Shown here piece by piece: positions 8,765 to 17,059 of a stretch of 54,413 nt of DNA; position 1 is the first letter of the stretch; every line of letters begins with the position of its first letter. The stretch lies in the NCBI RefSeq assembly GCF_016429155.1, contig NZ_JAELUC010000020.1, positions 1 through 54,413 of the forward strand, written 5' to 3'. The notes under the pieces were generated by a model. The model searched no databases. It saw nothing but the letters and a program-made list of their open reading frames with translations, and had not been told where the DNA came from. Source of the stretch: Pedobacter sp. ASV12 (lineage in GTDB: Bacteria > Bacteroidota > Bacteroidia > Sphingobacteriales > Sphingobacteriaceae). The position numbers and the translations under genes are program-made.

Positions 8765-9964
8765 TTAGGCGGGCAGGCAGATTTTGCCCATGCACACCGA
8801 GGGTACGCCTTCGCGAGGCCCGAAATTGATCGGTTCTCCTGCCAGGGTTTCGTTGGCCAGCAAGGCAAACAACACGGCTTCCTTGGCATCTGGATGAATG
8901 CCCAACTCATCGGTGGTGCCAAAACGCACTTCTGGCAAAGCTTCTTTTAAGAGCTGCACCAATAAAGGATTGTGCAGCCCTCCCCCGCTCATGATGATAC
9001 GTAGACCTTGCACCGAACCTGTTGTTTTTTTTACCGCCTGTACAATTCCTTGGGCCGAAAAATGGCAAAGCGTAGCCAATACGTCTTCGTGGGACAAACC
9101 TGAAGTATTGCTTTGCGCCTGGGCCTTTAATAGGTAAGCCATGCTGAACAACTCTGGGCCTGTGGTTTTGGGGAAATCGGCATCGAAAAACTTATTGTCG
9201 AGCAAAGCTTCCAGAAGTTTTTTATCTGCTTTGCCACTTTTGGCAATGGCCGCATCCTGATCGTAATACAAGCCCGGATAATGCCGCTGTATGTATTGGT
9301 CCATCAGCGTATTGCCTGGGCCAACATCGGTAGAAAACACTTTGCCGGCATCCTTATCGCCTGGCAGATAGGTAAAATTGGCAATGCCGCCAATGTTCAG
9401 CATGAGCCTGTCTTCGCCTGTTGCCGAAAAAATCAAGTAGTCGCCATATACAGCCAAGGGCGCACCTTCGCCACCGGCAGCCAAGTGTTTTTGCCTAAAA
9501 TCGGCAAGGGTAATGATGCCTGTTTTAACGGCAATATGATCGCCATCCCCTATTTGCAAAGTGGCATTCGGATAGCCCGCTTGCCCATGCAGCGATTGGG
9601 GCGCATGAAAAATAGTCTGCCCATGACTGGCAATGGCATCTACCGCTTCGGGTTTTACTCCCCATTGGCTTAAAGCTTCCAAAACCATTTCGGCATGCCT
9701 GAGGCCCACCAGCTCATTAAGCAGGCATACCTTTTCCAAATCGGCATCTTTTCTGGAAAAAACGCTTTTGATGTCGGCCTTAAACGCATCGGTATAAGGC
9801 AAAGTGATAAAATGAAGCACCTCGACTGCTGCTTGCCGGCCGCTGCCACTGCACAGGCAAAGCGCAATGTCGAGGCCATCGAGCGAAGTACCCGACATGA
9901 GGCCAATGATTTTGCGTTCTTGTTGCTGGGCAATCTGATAAAGGCGGGCAAGCTGTGGATTCAT
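8765..9964 (-). CDS. anmK: Anhydro-N-acetylmuramic acid kinase
   Basis: AnmK opens the 1,6-anhydro ring of anhydro-MurNAc, released by lytic transglycosylases, and phosphorylates it with ATP to MurNAc-6-phosphate in the cytoplasm. The ATP-grasping motif GLMSGTSLDG is at residues 21-30, and later motifs such as FSTDVGPGNTLMD and IMSGGGLHNP fit the ASKHA-fold kinase. Length (399 residues) is normal for the family. The start at MNPQLARL (9964) is preferred over an in-frame upstream start at 9997, because homologues begin close to it. The MurQ etherase that would follow in the pathway is not in this window. The gene is divergent from nagB across 114 bases. Confidence 0.96.
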   Translation of the reverse strand: MNPQLARLYQIAQQQERKIIGLMSGTSLDGLDIALCLCSGSGRQAAVEVLHFITLPYTDAFKADIKSVFSRKDADLEKVCLLNELVGLRHAEMVLEALSQWGVKPEAVDAIASHGQTIFHAPQSLHGQAGYPNATLQIGDGDHIAVKTGIITLADFRQKHLAAGGEGAPLAVYGDYLIFSATGEDRLMLNIGGIANFTYLPGDKDAGKVFSTDVGPGNTLMDQYIQRHYPGLYYDQDAAIAKSGKADKKLLEALLDNKFFDADFPKTTGPELFSMAYLLKAQAQSNTSGLSHEDVLATLCHFSAQGIVQAVKKTTGSVQGLRIIMSGGGLHNPLLVQLLKEALPEVRFGTTDELGIHPDAKEAVLFALLANETLAGEPINFGPREGVPSVCMGKICLPA

Positions 9965-10078
9965 GGCATTAAATTTCGATAAAGGTAAATAGCGCAAACG
10001 TATTCGCAGTAAATTTTGTCACGCTTTTTAAAAATACTCTATATATTTACTGCTCCGTTCACTAAACAACACAGATTA

Positions 10079-11998
10079 ATGGCAAGATTAAATCTTTTAG
10101 AAGAAACGAGGTTCGAAAAACTACCTGTTACCGTATTCAAAACCCCGAAAGAAGCATCCTTAAACGTAGCCAATCGCATTGCGAACATCATTAAGGAAAA
10201 ACAAAAAAACAACTTACCGGCCGTTCTGGGCCTGGCTACCGGCGCTACGCCAATTGGCGTTTATGCCGAACTGGTGCGCCTGCATAAAGAAGAAGGTTTG
10301 AGCTTTAAAAATGTAATTACCTTCAATTTGGACGAGTATTACCCGATGCAACCCAATGCCGCGCAGAGCTATGTAACCTTTATGAACGAAAACCTGTTCG
10401 ATCATATCGATATCGAAAAGAAAAACGTACATATTCCGGATGGCACCCTGAAACTGGAAGAAATTCCGGCGTTCTGTTTAGATTACGAACGAAAAATCGG
10501 AGAATTGGGCGGTTTGGATATCCAGATTTTAGGTATTGGACGTACGGGCCACATCGGTTTTAATGAGCCGGGATCGGCGCCAAACTCTGGAACACGCCTG
10601 GTTACCTTAGACGATTTGACCCGCAGAGATGCAGCCAGAGACTTTGGCGGCAAATCTTTTGTACCAACCAAAGCCATTACCATGGGTATCGGCACCATTT
10701 TTAAGGCTCGTGAGATTGTACTCATGGCCTGGAACAAGAAAAAAGCACCCATCATTAAAAAAGCCGTAGAGGGCGAAATGTCGAGTGATGTACCGGCTAC
10801 CTACCTGCAGCTTTCTGATAACGTAGAGTTTATTTTAGACGAAGATGCCGCCTGCCTATTGACGCGTTTTGACACGCCTTGGCTGGTAAAAGACTGTGTA
10901 TGGACAGAAGAACTAACCAGAAAAGCAGTGATTTGGCTGGCCAATACCTTGGGCAAACCGGTACTTAAACTCACCGAAGACGACTTCAACAACAACGGCA
11001 TGGCCCAGCTGGCCCTAGAAAAAGGTCCGGTTTATAACATCAACATCCATATTTTCAACAAGCTGCAACATACCATTACCGGATGGCCGGGAGGAAAACC
11101 TAACGCCGACGATAGCCAAAGGCCAGAAAGGGCCGAGCCTGCCAAAAAGAGGGTGGTTATTTTCTCGCCGCATCCTGACGATGACGTGATTTCGATGGGC
11201 GGTACGTTTATCCGCTTGGTTGATCAGCACCACGATGTGCACGTAGCCTACCAAACTTCGGGCAATACAGCCGTTTGGGACGACGATGTGCTGCGCTTTA
11301 TGGAGTTCAACATCGATTTTGCCGAAAGAATGGGTATCGATCAGCCGGCAATGAAAGAGGTTTACGACAAAATGCGCAAGTTTATTGAGCAAAAACAACC
11401 CAACCAGATCGATACGCCAGAAATACAAAGCGTAAAAGGCCTGATCAGAAAAGGCGAAGCCATTGCAGGCGCCCGTTATTGCGGCTTGGAAGACGACCAT
11501 ATCCATTTCATGGCCTTGCCTTTTTACGAAAGCGGCAAAAACCAAAAGAACCCGGTTACCGAAGCCGATGTGATTTTGACCATGGAGCTGTTGCAGAAAA
11601 TAAAGCCTCACCAGGTTTTTGCAGCCGGTGATTTTGAAGACCCGCACGGTACGCATATTGTTTGCTTCAACATTATACTCGAAGCTTTAAGGCGTTTGCA
11701 AAAAACCGAGGCATGGGTAAAAGACTGCTGGTTGTGGATGTACCGTGGTGCTTGGCTTGAATTTGAAACCTACGAAATTGAAATGGCCGTACCATTGAGC
11801 CCGCAAGAAGTGGAGCGCAAGAAATTTGCCATCTTTAAGCACCAGTCGCAAAAAGACAGGGCCGTGTTTCCGGGCGACGATGCCAGGGAGTTTTGGCAAA
11901 GGGCCGAAGACAGAAACAGGGAAACCGCCAAAGCTTATGATAGTTTAGGCCTTGCCGATTACGAAGCCATGGAAGCTTTTGTAAGGTATAAGTTCTAG
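10079..11998 (+). CDS. nagB: Glucosamine-6-phosphate deaminase fused to a PIG-L deacetylase-like domain
   Basis: A two-domain protein of 639 residues. The first part (about 1-280) is a NagB deaminase/isomerase that turns glucosamine-6-phosphate into fructose-6-phosphate and ammonia. Visible motifs are GLATGATPIG, FNLDEYY and GRTGHIGFNEPG, which carry the catalytic Asp/His. The second part (about 355-620) is a PIG-L/LmbE domain with SPHPDDDVISMGG and a later DPHGTH, the metal-binding motifs of N-acetylglucosamine deacetylases. Such fusions are known in Bacteroidota. A deacetylase plus deaminase in one chain would be an economical route from an acetylated amino sugar to glycolysis, but activity of the second domain is inferred. 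The ATG at 10079 is chosen over the upstream in-frame start because the NagB domain begins there. Confidence 0.93.
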   Translation: MARLNLLEETRFEKLPVTVFKTPKEASLNVANRIANIIKEKQKNNLPAVLGLATGATPIGVYAELVRLHKEEGLSFKNVITFNLDEYYPMQPNAAQSYVTFMNENLFDHIDIEKKNVHIPDGTLKLEEIPAFCLDYERKIGELGGLDIQILGIGRTGHIGFNEPGSAPNSGTRLVTLDDLTRRDAARDFGGKSFVPTKAITMGIGTIFKAREIVLMAWNKKKAPIIKKAVEGEMSSDVPATYLQLSDNVEFILDEDAACLLTRFDTPWLVKDCVWTEELTRKAVIWLANTLGKPVLKLTEDDFNNNGMAQLALEKGPVYNINIHIFNKLQHTITGWPGGKPNADDSQRPERAEPAKKRVVIFSPHPDDDVISMGGTFIRLVDQHHDVHVAYQTSGNTAVWDDDVLRFMEFNIDFAERMGIDQPAMKEVYDKMRKFIEQKQPNQIDTPEIQSVKGLIRKGEAIAGARYCGLEDDHIHFMALPFYESGKNQKNPVTEADVILTMELLQKIKPHQVFAAGDFEDPHGTHIVCFNIILEALRRLQKTEAWVKDCWLWMYRGAWLEFETYEIEMAVPLSPQEVERKKFAIFKHQSQKDRAVFPGDDAREFWQRAEDRNRETAKAYDSLGLADYEAMEAFVRYKF

Positions 11999-12006
11999 AA
12001 ACCATA

Positions 12007-12033
12007 CTTGCGAAGTTTTAAAAACTTCGCAAG
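12007..12033. terminator. Hairpin after nagB
   Basis: A perfect inverted repeat: CTTGCGAAGTTT pairs with AAACTTCGCAAG around TAA, 8 bases after the nagB stop. There is no T-run directly after it, so on its own it is a weak terminator. It is followed closely by a second, T-tailed hairpin. Confidence 0.55.
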
Positions 12034-12036
12034 CCT

Positions 12037-12090
12037 AACATCCGAAGAGTTATTTGCTACCGGCATCTAAAACTTCGGATGTTTTTTTTT
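12037..12090 (+). terminator. Intrinsic terminator after nagB
   Basis: AACATCCGAAG (12037-12047) pairs with CTTCGGATGTT (12073-12083), followed by a run of T's. The loop is long, about 25 bases. Together with the preceding hairpin it separates nagB from the acyltransferase gene. Confidence 0.7.
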
Positions 12091-12140
12091 GGAATTTATC
12101 TATATTAGTTCTCAATCTCCTTATTTATAAATTTCAAAAA

Positions 12141-13289
12141 ATGGAAACCAAACCCCAGCGGCTATTGTCGCTCGATTTTTTTCGTGGCCTTACCGTAGCC
12201 ACCATGATTTTAGTGAACAATCCCGGCGACTGGGGGCATATTTATGCGCCGCTAGAGCATGCCGAATGGAACGGCTGTACGCCAACCGACCTGGTATTTC
12301 CTTTTTTTCTTTTTATTGTAGGGGTTTCTATCGCCTATGCCATGGGCAGCAAGAAAACCGATCCGAAAAGCCACGGGCAACTCCTCAAAAAGGCCTTCAG
12401 GCGGATGCTCACTCTTTTTGCACTGGGCTTTATCCTGGCTATTTTCCCCAGGAATTTCCAAGATTTTAACCTCGTCGAATCGTTAAAGCATGTGCGCATA
12501 CCAGGCGTATTGCAACGCATTTCGGTTGTTTTCTTTATTTCGACCCTGATTTTCCTCAAGCAATCGGAAAAAAGCATTTTCAGGACCATTATTTTGATCC
12601 TCGTTGCCTATTGGGCGTTGATGATGTTTGTACCAGTTCCTGATTTTGGACCTGCCAATCTGGAAAAAGAAACCAACTTGGGCGCTTGGTTAGACCGCAC
12701 GCTGTTAACCGAAGCTCATTTGTGGAAATCGGCTAAGACCTGGGATCCAGAAGGCATTTTGAGTACTTTGCCAGCCGTTGGCACCTGTTTGTTTGGAGTA
12801 TTGGTTGGTGTTTACCTGAAACGCAGAGATGTTGAAGCGGCAACTAAAGTGGCTTGGTTATTCGCTACCGGCTTATTGTGCGTAATGGCCGGGTTGCTTT
12901 GGGACCTTGAGTTCCCGATCAACAAATCGCTCTGGACAAGCTCATATGTATTGTATACCGGCGGATTGGCCACCATTGGCCTGGCGCTATCCTACTGGAT
13001 TATAGACATTAACCAATACAACCGCTTTACCAAGCCTTTTGTGGTTTATGGGGTAAATGCCATAACGGTGTTTTTCTTAACCGGATTAACGCCGCGCTTG
13101 TTCAACATGATCAAAATCGATATGGCCGACGGCTCCAAACTGGGCGCATTGAGCTGGTTTTATCAAAAATTCTTTCCTCCCTATTTTTCGCCAATCAATG
13201 CTTCCTTGGCTTATGCAATTGTTTTCATCCTATTCTGGTACGTTATCCTTTGGATCATGTACAAGAAGAATATTATCATTAAGGTGTAA
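12141..13289 (+). CDS. NagX/HGSNAT-like membrane acyltransferase (DUF5009 family)
   Basis: A polytopic membrane protein of 382 residues with about ten hydrophobic segments. The N-terminus RLLSLDFFRGLTVATMILVN, then NNPGDWG and TPTDLVFPFFLFIVG, is characteristic of the family that includes human heparan-alpha-glucosaminide N-acetyltransferase and bacterial NagX. Members are thought to move an acetyl group across the membrane onto terminal glucosamine residues. NagX genes often sit with GlcNAc/chitin catabolism genes, which fits this locus. The METK start at 12141 is preferred, since the upstream extension overlaps the terminator. The substrate is not known. Confidence 0.88.
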   Translation: METKPQRLLSLDFFRGLTVATMILVNNPGDWGHIYAPLEHAEWNGCTPTDLVFPFFLFIVGVSIAYAMGSKKTDPKSHGQLLKKAFRRMLTLFALGFILAIFPRNFQDFNLVESLKHVRIPGVLQRISVVFFISTLIFLKQSEKSIFRTIILILVAYWALMMFVPVPDFGPANLEKETNLGAWLDRTLLTEAHLWKSAKTWDPEGILSTLPAVGTCLFGVLVGVYLKRRDVEAATKVAWLFATGLLCVMAGLLWDLEFPINKSLWTSSYVLYTGGLATIGLALSYWIIDINQYNRFTKPFVVYGVNAITVFFLTGLTPRLFNMIKIDMADGSKLGALSWFYQKFFPPYFSPINASLAYAIVFILFWYVILWIMYKKNIIIKV

Positions 13290-13354
13290 CTATTAAGACC
13301 CAAACGCTACTAATGTAATGAACGCGTTACTTGACTAAATTTATAAAACAAGCC

Positions 13355-16216
13355 ATGAAAAACCACCATCAAATTCTGACATGGGGGCTGGTAGCCTTGC
13401 TATTTGCCCAGCCAGCAATTGCCCAGCAAAAAGCACCGGCCAAAAAACCAGCGGCTAAAACCGTACAAAAGGCCTCAACAGGCGCCTTGATCCCCAACGA
13501 CCCCAATGTAAAAATTGGCAAGTTGCCTAACGGATTAACCTATTACATCCGTAAAAATACCGAACCTAAAAAAAGAGCCGAACTTTACCTGGCCAACAAA
13601 ATAGGTTCGCTCATGGAAAACGACGACCAACAGGGTTTGGCGCATTTTACCGAACACATGGCCTTTAACGGCACCAAGGATTTTCCAAAAAACGAAATCA
13701 TCAATTACCTGCAAAAGGCGGGCGTTCGTTTTGGTGCCGATTTGAATGCTTATACTGGCTTTAACCAAACCGTTTACCAATTACCAATTCCAACAGACAG
13801 CATCGAGGTTTTCAAAACCGGCTTCAAAATCTTGGCCAACTGGGCCGGAAAAGTAAGCATGAACGGTGCCGACATCGACAGCGAAAGGGGCGTTATTATT
13901 GAAGAAGATCGCCAACGTGGCAAAAATGCCCAACAAAGGATCAGCAACCAGCTGTTGCCTTTTCTGTTGGCCAACTCGCGCTATGAAAAACGCATCCCGA
14001 TTGGCAAGGTTGATATTTTGAACAACTTTACCCACGATAAAATCCGTTCTTTCTACGCCGATTGGTATAGGCCAAACCTTCAAGCCGTTATTGCTGTAGG
14101 CGATTTCGATGTAAACGAGGTAGAAAACCTGATCAAAGCCAATTTTTCTGACCTCAGCAATCCTAAAAATGCCAAACCAAGGCTCAACTACGATTTGCCA
14201 GACAATGTACAGCCCTTGGTCAAAATCGTTACCGACAAAGAGCAGCCTTACAACGTAGCCCAGGTTATTTATAAACACCACGAAGGCCCTACAAAAACGA
14301 CCGCAGATTTCAAAAACGACCTGATCCAAAGCATGATCAATAACATGCTGGGGGCCCGTTTGCAGGAAATTACCCAAAAAGGCAATGCACCTTTCTTGTT
14401 TGCGCAAAGCAACTACGCTCCTTACCAAGGAGGCCTGGTTTGGGGCATCAGCGCACTTCAAACCATCGCAGTAGCTAAAACCGCTGGCGGATTGGCAGAT
14501 GCCCTGAGCGCCGCCCTGGCAGAGAACGAACGCATGGCCAAATTCGGCTTCACCAACAGCGAGTTCGAAACCGTAAAGAAAAAAGTAGAAGCAGGCATAG
14601 AAAAGCAGTACAAGGAAAAAGACAAAACCAAATCGGCGGTTTATGTAAACCAATACCTGGAAAATTTCCTGGTTGGCGCCAGCATGCCATCGGCCGATTA
14701 TAATTATAATGAAACCAAAAAAATACTTCAAAGCCTAACCTTGGCAGAAGTTAATGCCATGGCCAAAAGCCTGGTTACCCAAACCAATCAGGTAATCGTG
14801 GTACAGGCTCCAGAAAAAGAGGCCAAAGACCTCCCAACCGAGGCTCAATTGCTCGCTGTGCTTAAAAATGCGGGCAACAACGTAAAACCTTATGTAGACA
14901 ATGCGGTAAACAAACCGCTTTTGGCCACTAAGCCAGCTGCAGGCAAAATTGTAAGCGAAAGCAAAAACGACAAAGTGGGCGTTACCAGCCTAACCCTAAG
15001 CAACGGCGTAAAAGTGGTGCTTAAACCTACCGATTTTAAAAACGACCAGGTTATTTTCTACTCCTTTGCCAAAGGTGGCTCGTCGCTGGCCAGCAATAAC
15101 GATTATCAGTCGGCCGAAAACGCCAACCTTATTGCACAAAGCGGCGTAGGCGAGTTTAACCCTACCCAGCTCACCAAATACCTGGCTGGCAAGGCGGTAT
15201 CGGCCAGTGCCTACATCAATTCAGAATATCAAGGATTTTCGGGTAGCAGCACACCTAAGGACCTCGAAACCGCATTCCAGCTGATTTATGCCTATGCCAC
15301 CAATCCGCGCAAAGACGTTGAAATATTCAATAAGAACATCAGCGATTTTAAGGTAATTACAGCCAACAAAAACAGTAGCCCAACCAGCGTATACGCAGAT
15401 ACCGTACAAGCGGTAATGTCCAATTACAACAAGAGGGGCATGCCAACTACGCTGCAAGACATCGACAACATCTCGCTTGACAAGGCCTTTGCCTTTTACA
15501 AAGACCGTTTTGCCGATGCAAGCGGACAAACCTTTGTTTTTGTCGGGAATTTTGACGTTGAAAAAATAAAGCCCTTTCTTACGACTTATTTGGCCAGCCT
15601 GCCAGCATTGAACAGGAACGAAAATTTTGTAGACCTTGGCCTTAATCCGCCAAAAGGCAAAGTAAGCAAAACCGTATACAAAGGCCTGGAAGACAAAGCC
15701 ACCGTACAATTGTATTTCCATGGCGATTACGATTATAATGCTGATAACAACACACAGTTAGAAGCCTTAAAAAGTGCCTTGGAAATCAAAATCCTAGAGC
15801 GTTTGCGCGAAAAGGAAAGCGGTGTTTACAGTCCGGGCGTACAGCTCAGCGTAGAAAAATACCCTTCAGCGCATTATTATTTCACCATCTCTTTCAACTG
15901 TGCCAAGGCTAATGTAGACAAGCTGATCAATGCTGCACTAGACGAGGTGAACTCGTTCAGGCAAAATGGCGCTACCGAAGAGGATATCAAAAAATTCAAA
16001 TCGGAAGAACTAAGGCAAGAAGAATTGAGCCTCAGGGAAAACGGTTTCTGGCTAAGCTACCTGGCTAACCGCCTCAAATATGGCGAAAGCCTTGAGCAGG
16101 TATTGAGCGACAAAGACCGCGTAAACAGCGTAACCGTAGCCAGCACCAAAACTTCGGCGCAAAAATACCTCAGTGGCGATAATTATATCCGCCTGGTATT
16201 GGTTCCAGAGAAATAA
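13355..16216 (+). CDS. M16 family zinc peptidase (insulinase/pitrilysin-like)
   Basis: A secreted two-lobed zinc peptidase of 953 residues. It has a signal peptide (MKNHHQILTWGLVALLFAQ, cleavage after AIA). The N-terminal M16 domain carries the inverted zinc motif HFTEH at 97-101 and the distal ligand Glu177 in SERGVIIEED. Two further M16 C-terminal-type domains follow, and the second half (from about 540) is a degenerate copy without the zinc motif. This is the usual architecture for a periplasmic M16 protein. The ATG at 13355 is preferred to an upstream TTG because it starts the signal peptide. Substrates are probably peptides. Confidence 0.93.
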   Translation: MKNHHQILTWGLVALLFAQPAIAQQKAPAKKPAAKTVQKASTGALIPNDPNVKIGKLPNGLTYYIRKNTEPKKRAELYLANKIGSLMENDDQQGLAHFTEHMAFNGTKDFPKNEIINYLQKAGVRFGADLNAYTGFNQTVYQLPIPTDSIEVFKTGFKILANWAGKVSMNGADIDSERGVIIEEDRQRGKNAQQRISNQLLPFLLANSRYEKRIPIGKVDILNNFTHDKIRSFYADWYRPNLQAVIAVGDFDVNEVENLIKANFSDLSNPKNAKPRLNYDLPDNVQPLVKIVTDKEQPYNVAQVIYKHHEGPTKTTADFKNDLIQSMINNMLGARLQEITQKGNAPFLFAQSNYAPYQGGLVWGISALQTIAVAKTAGGLADALSAALAENERMAKFGFTNSEFETVKKKVEAGIEKQYKEKDKTKSAVYVNQYLENFLVGASMPSADYNYNETKKILQSLTLAEVNAMAKSLVTQTNQVIVVQAPEKEAKDLPTEAQLLAVLKNAGNNVKPYVDNAVNKPLLATKPAAGKIVSESKNDKVGVTSLTLSNGVKVVLKPTDFKNDQVIFYSFAKGGSSLASNNDYQSAENANLIAQSGVGEFNPTQLTKYLAGKAVSASAYINSEYQGFSGSSTPKDLETAFQLIYAYATNPRKDVEIFNKNISDFKVITANKNSSPTSVYADTVQAVMSNYNKRGMPTTLQDIDNISLDKAFAFYKDRFADASGQTFVFVGNFDVEKIKPFLTTYLASLPALNRNENFVDLGLNPPKGKVSKTVYKGLEDKATVQLYFHGDYDYNADNNTQLEALKSALEIKILERLREKESGVYSPGVQLSVEKYPSAHYYFTISFNCAKANVDKLINAALDEVNSFRQNGATEEDIKKFKSEELRQEELSLRENGFWLSYLANRLKYGESLEQVLSDKDRVNSVTVASTKTSAQKYLSGDNYIRLVLVPEK

Positions 16217-16228
16217 TCGTAAAATTAC

Positions 16229-16263
16229 AAGGGGTGTATAGTTTCAGGCCATACACCCCTTTT
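16229..16263 (+). terminator. Intrinsic terminator after the M16 peptidase
   Basis: AAGGGGTGTAT pairs with ATACACCCCTT across an 11-base loop, followed by T-rich sequence. It lies between the peptidase stop and the start of the DUF1835 gene 10 bases later. Confidence 0.85.
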
Positions 16264-16273
16264 CTTTTTGGCC

Positions 16274-17059
16274 ATGAACAGCACACTACATATTTTAAAC
16301 GGCGATGCTACCCGGCACATTTTTGAGCAAACAGCCTTAAAAGGCGACGTTTTGGTCTGGCGCGAAATTTTATCCGAAGGACCTGTTTCAACAACCGATC
16401 TCTGGCCAACCCGGGCCAAATGGATCAGTGAAACTTATGGCGAAACAACCACTGCCTACCAACAAAAAGTACTTGCCGAAATAGAGAAGTTAAACCATCT
16501 TGGCCAGTACAACGAACTTGTGCTTTGGTTCGAGTACGATTTGCTTTGCCAAATCAACCTGAGCTGTATTTTAAACATCCTCCATCAATCGGCCAAACAA
16601 TTGCCCGGCATCTACCTGATCTGTCCAGACCATTTCGACGGCATGCCTAATTTTAAGGGCCTGGGCGAGCTTAACCCGCAACAGCTGGCTAGTTTATGGG
16701 CCAGCCGGATCAAATTGCACCAAAGCGACCTGGCCCTTGCCAGCGAGGCTTGGCAATTCTATGTAGAAAATAACCCTGAACAACTCGAAGCCTTCCTTAA
16801 TCGTGATTTTGGCCAATTGCTTTTGCTCAGAAAAGCACTGCAGGCACACTTGCTACGTTTTCCACAAACACCCGATGGTCTCAACCACATCGAAAAAACA
16901 CTGCTCGAAATCATTGATTCGGGTACATACAGCAAACCCGCAATCTATCAGGCCTTTGGAGAAAGGGAACCCATTTATGGGCTCACCGATTTACAGTTAG
17001 GCCACATCTTAAACCAATTGCAAAGCAAAGGCAAGATGACGGCAACCCTAACATCTTAA
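16274..17059 (+). CDS. DUF1835 domain-containing protein
   Basis: A 261-residue cytoplasmic protein. The opening STLHILNGDATRHIFEQT, then GDVLVWREILSEGP, is typical of DUF1835. The C-terminal half, with many Leu and Gln residues and YSKPAIYQAFGEREPIYGLTD, resembles the DUF3658-like helical region that often follows it. The biochemical role of the family is unknown. The ATG at 16274 is preferred over a TTG six bases earlier. Its stop codon directly abuts the stop of the convergent glycosidase-like gene with no base between. Confidence 0.85.
   Translation: MNSTLHILNGDATRHIFEQTALKGDVLVWREILSEGPVSTTDLWPTRAKWISETYGETTTAYQQKVLAEIEKLNHLGQYNELVLWFEYDLLCQINLSCILNILHQSAKQLPGIYLICPDHFDGMPNFKGLGELNPQQLASLWASRIKLHQSDLALASEAWQFYVENNPEQLEAFLNRDFGQLLLLRKALQAHLLRFPQTPDGLNHIEKTLLEIIDSGTYSKPAIYQAFGEREPIYGLTDLQLGHILNQLQSKGKMTATLTS

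Noticed and set aside
11015..11656. 213-codon minus-strand open frame
   Set aside because: Antisense to the PIG-L domain of the NagB fusion, with no independent evidence.
13781..14731. 316-codon minus-strand open frame across the M16 peptidase gene
   Set aside because: It lies antisense within a well-supported gene and shows no domain motifs or start signals. The frame is a by-product of codon bias.
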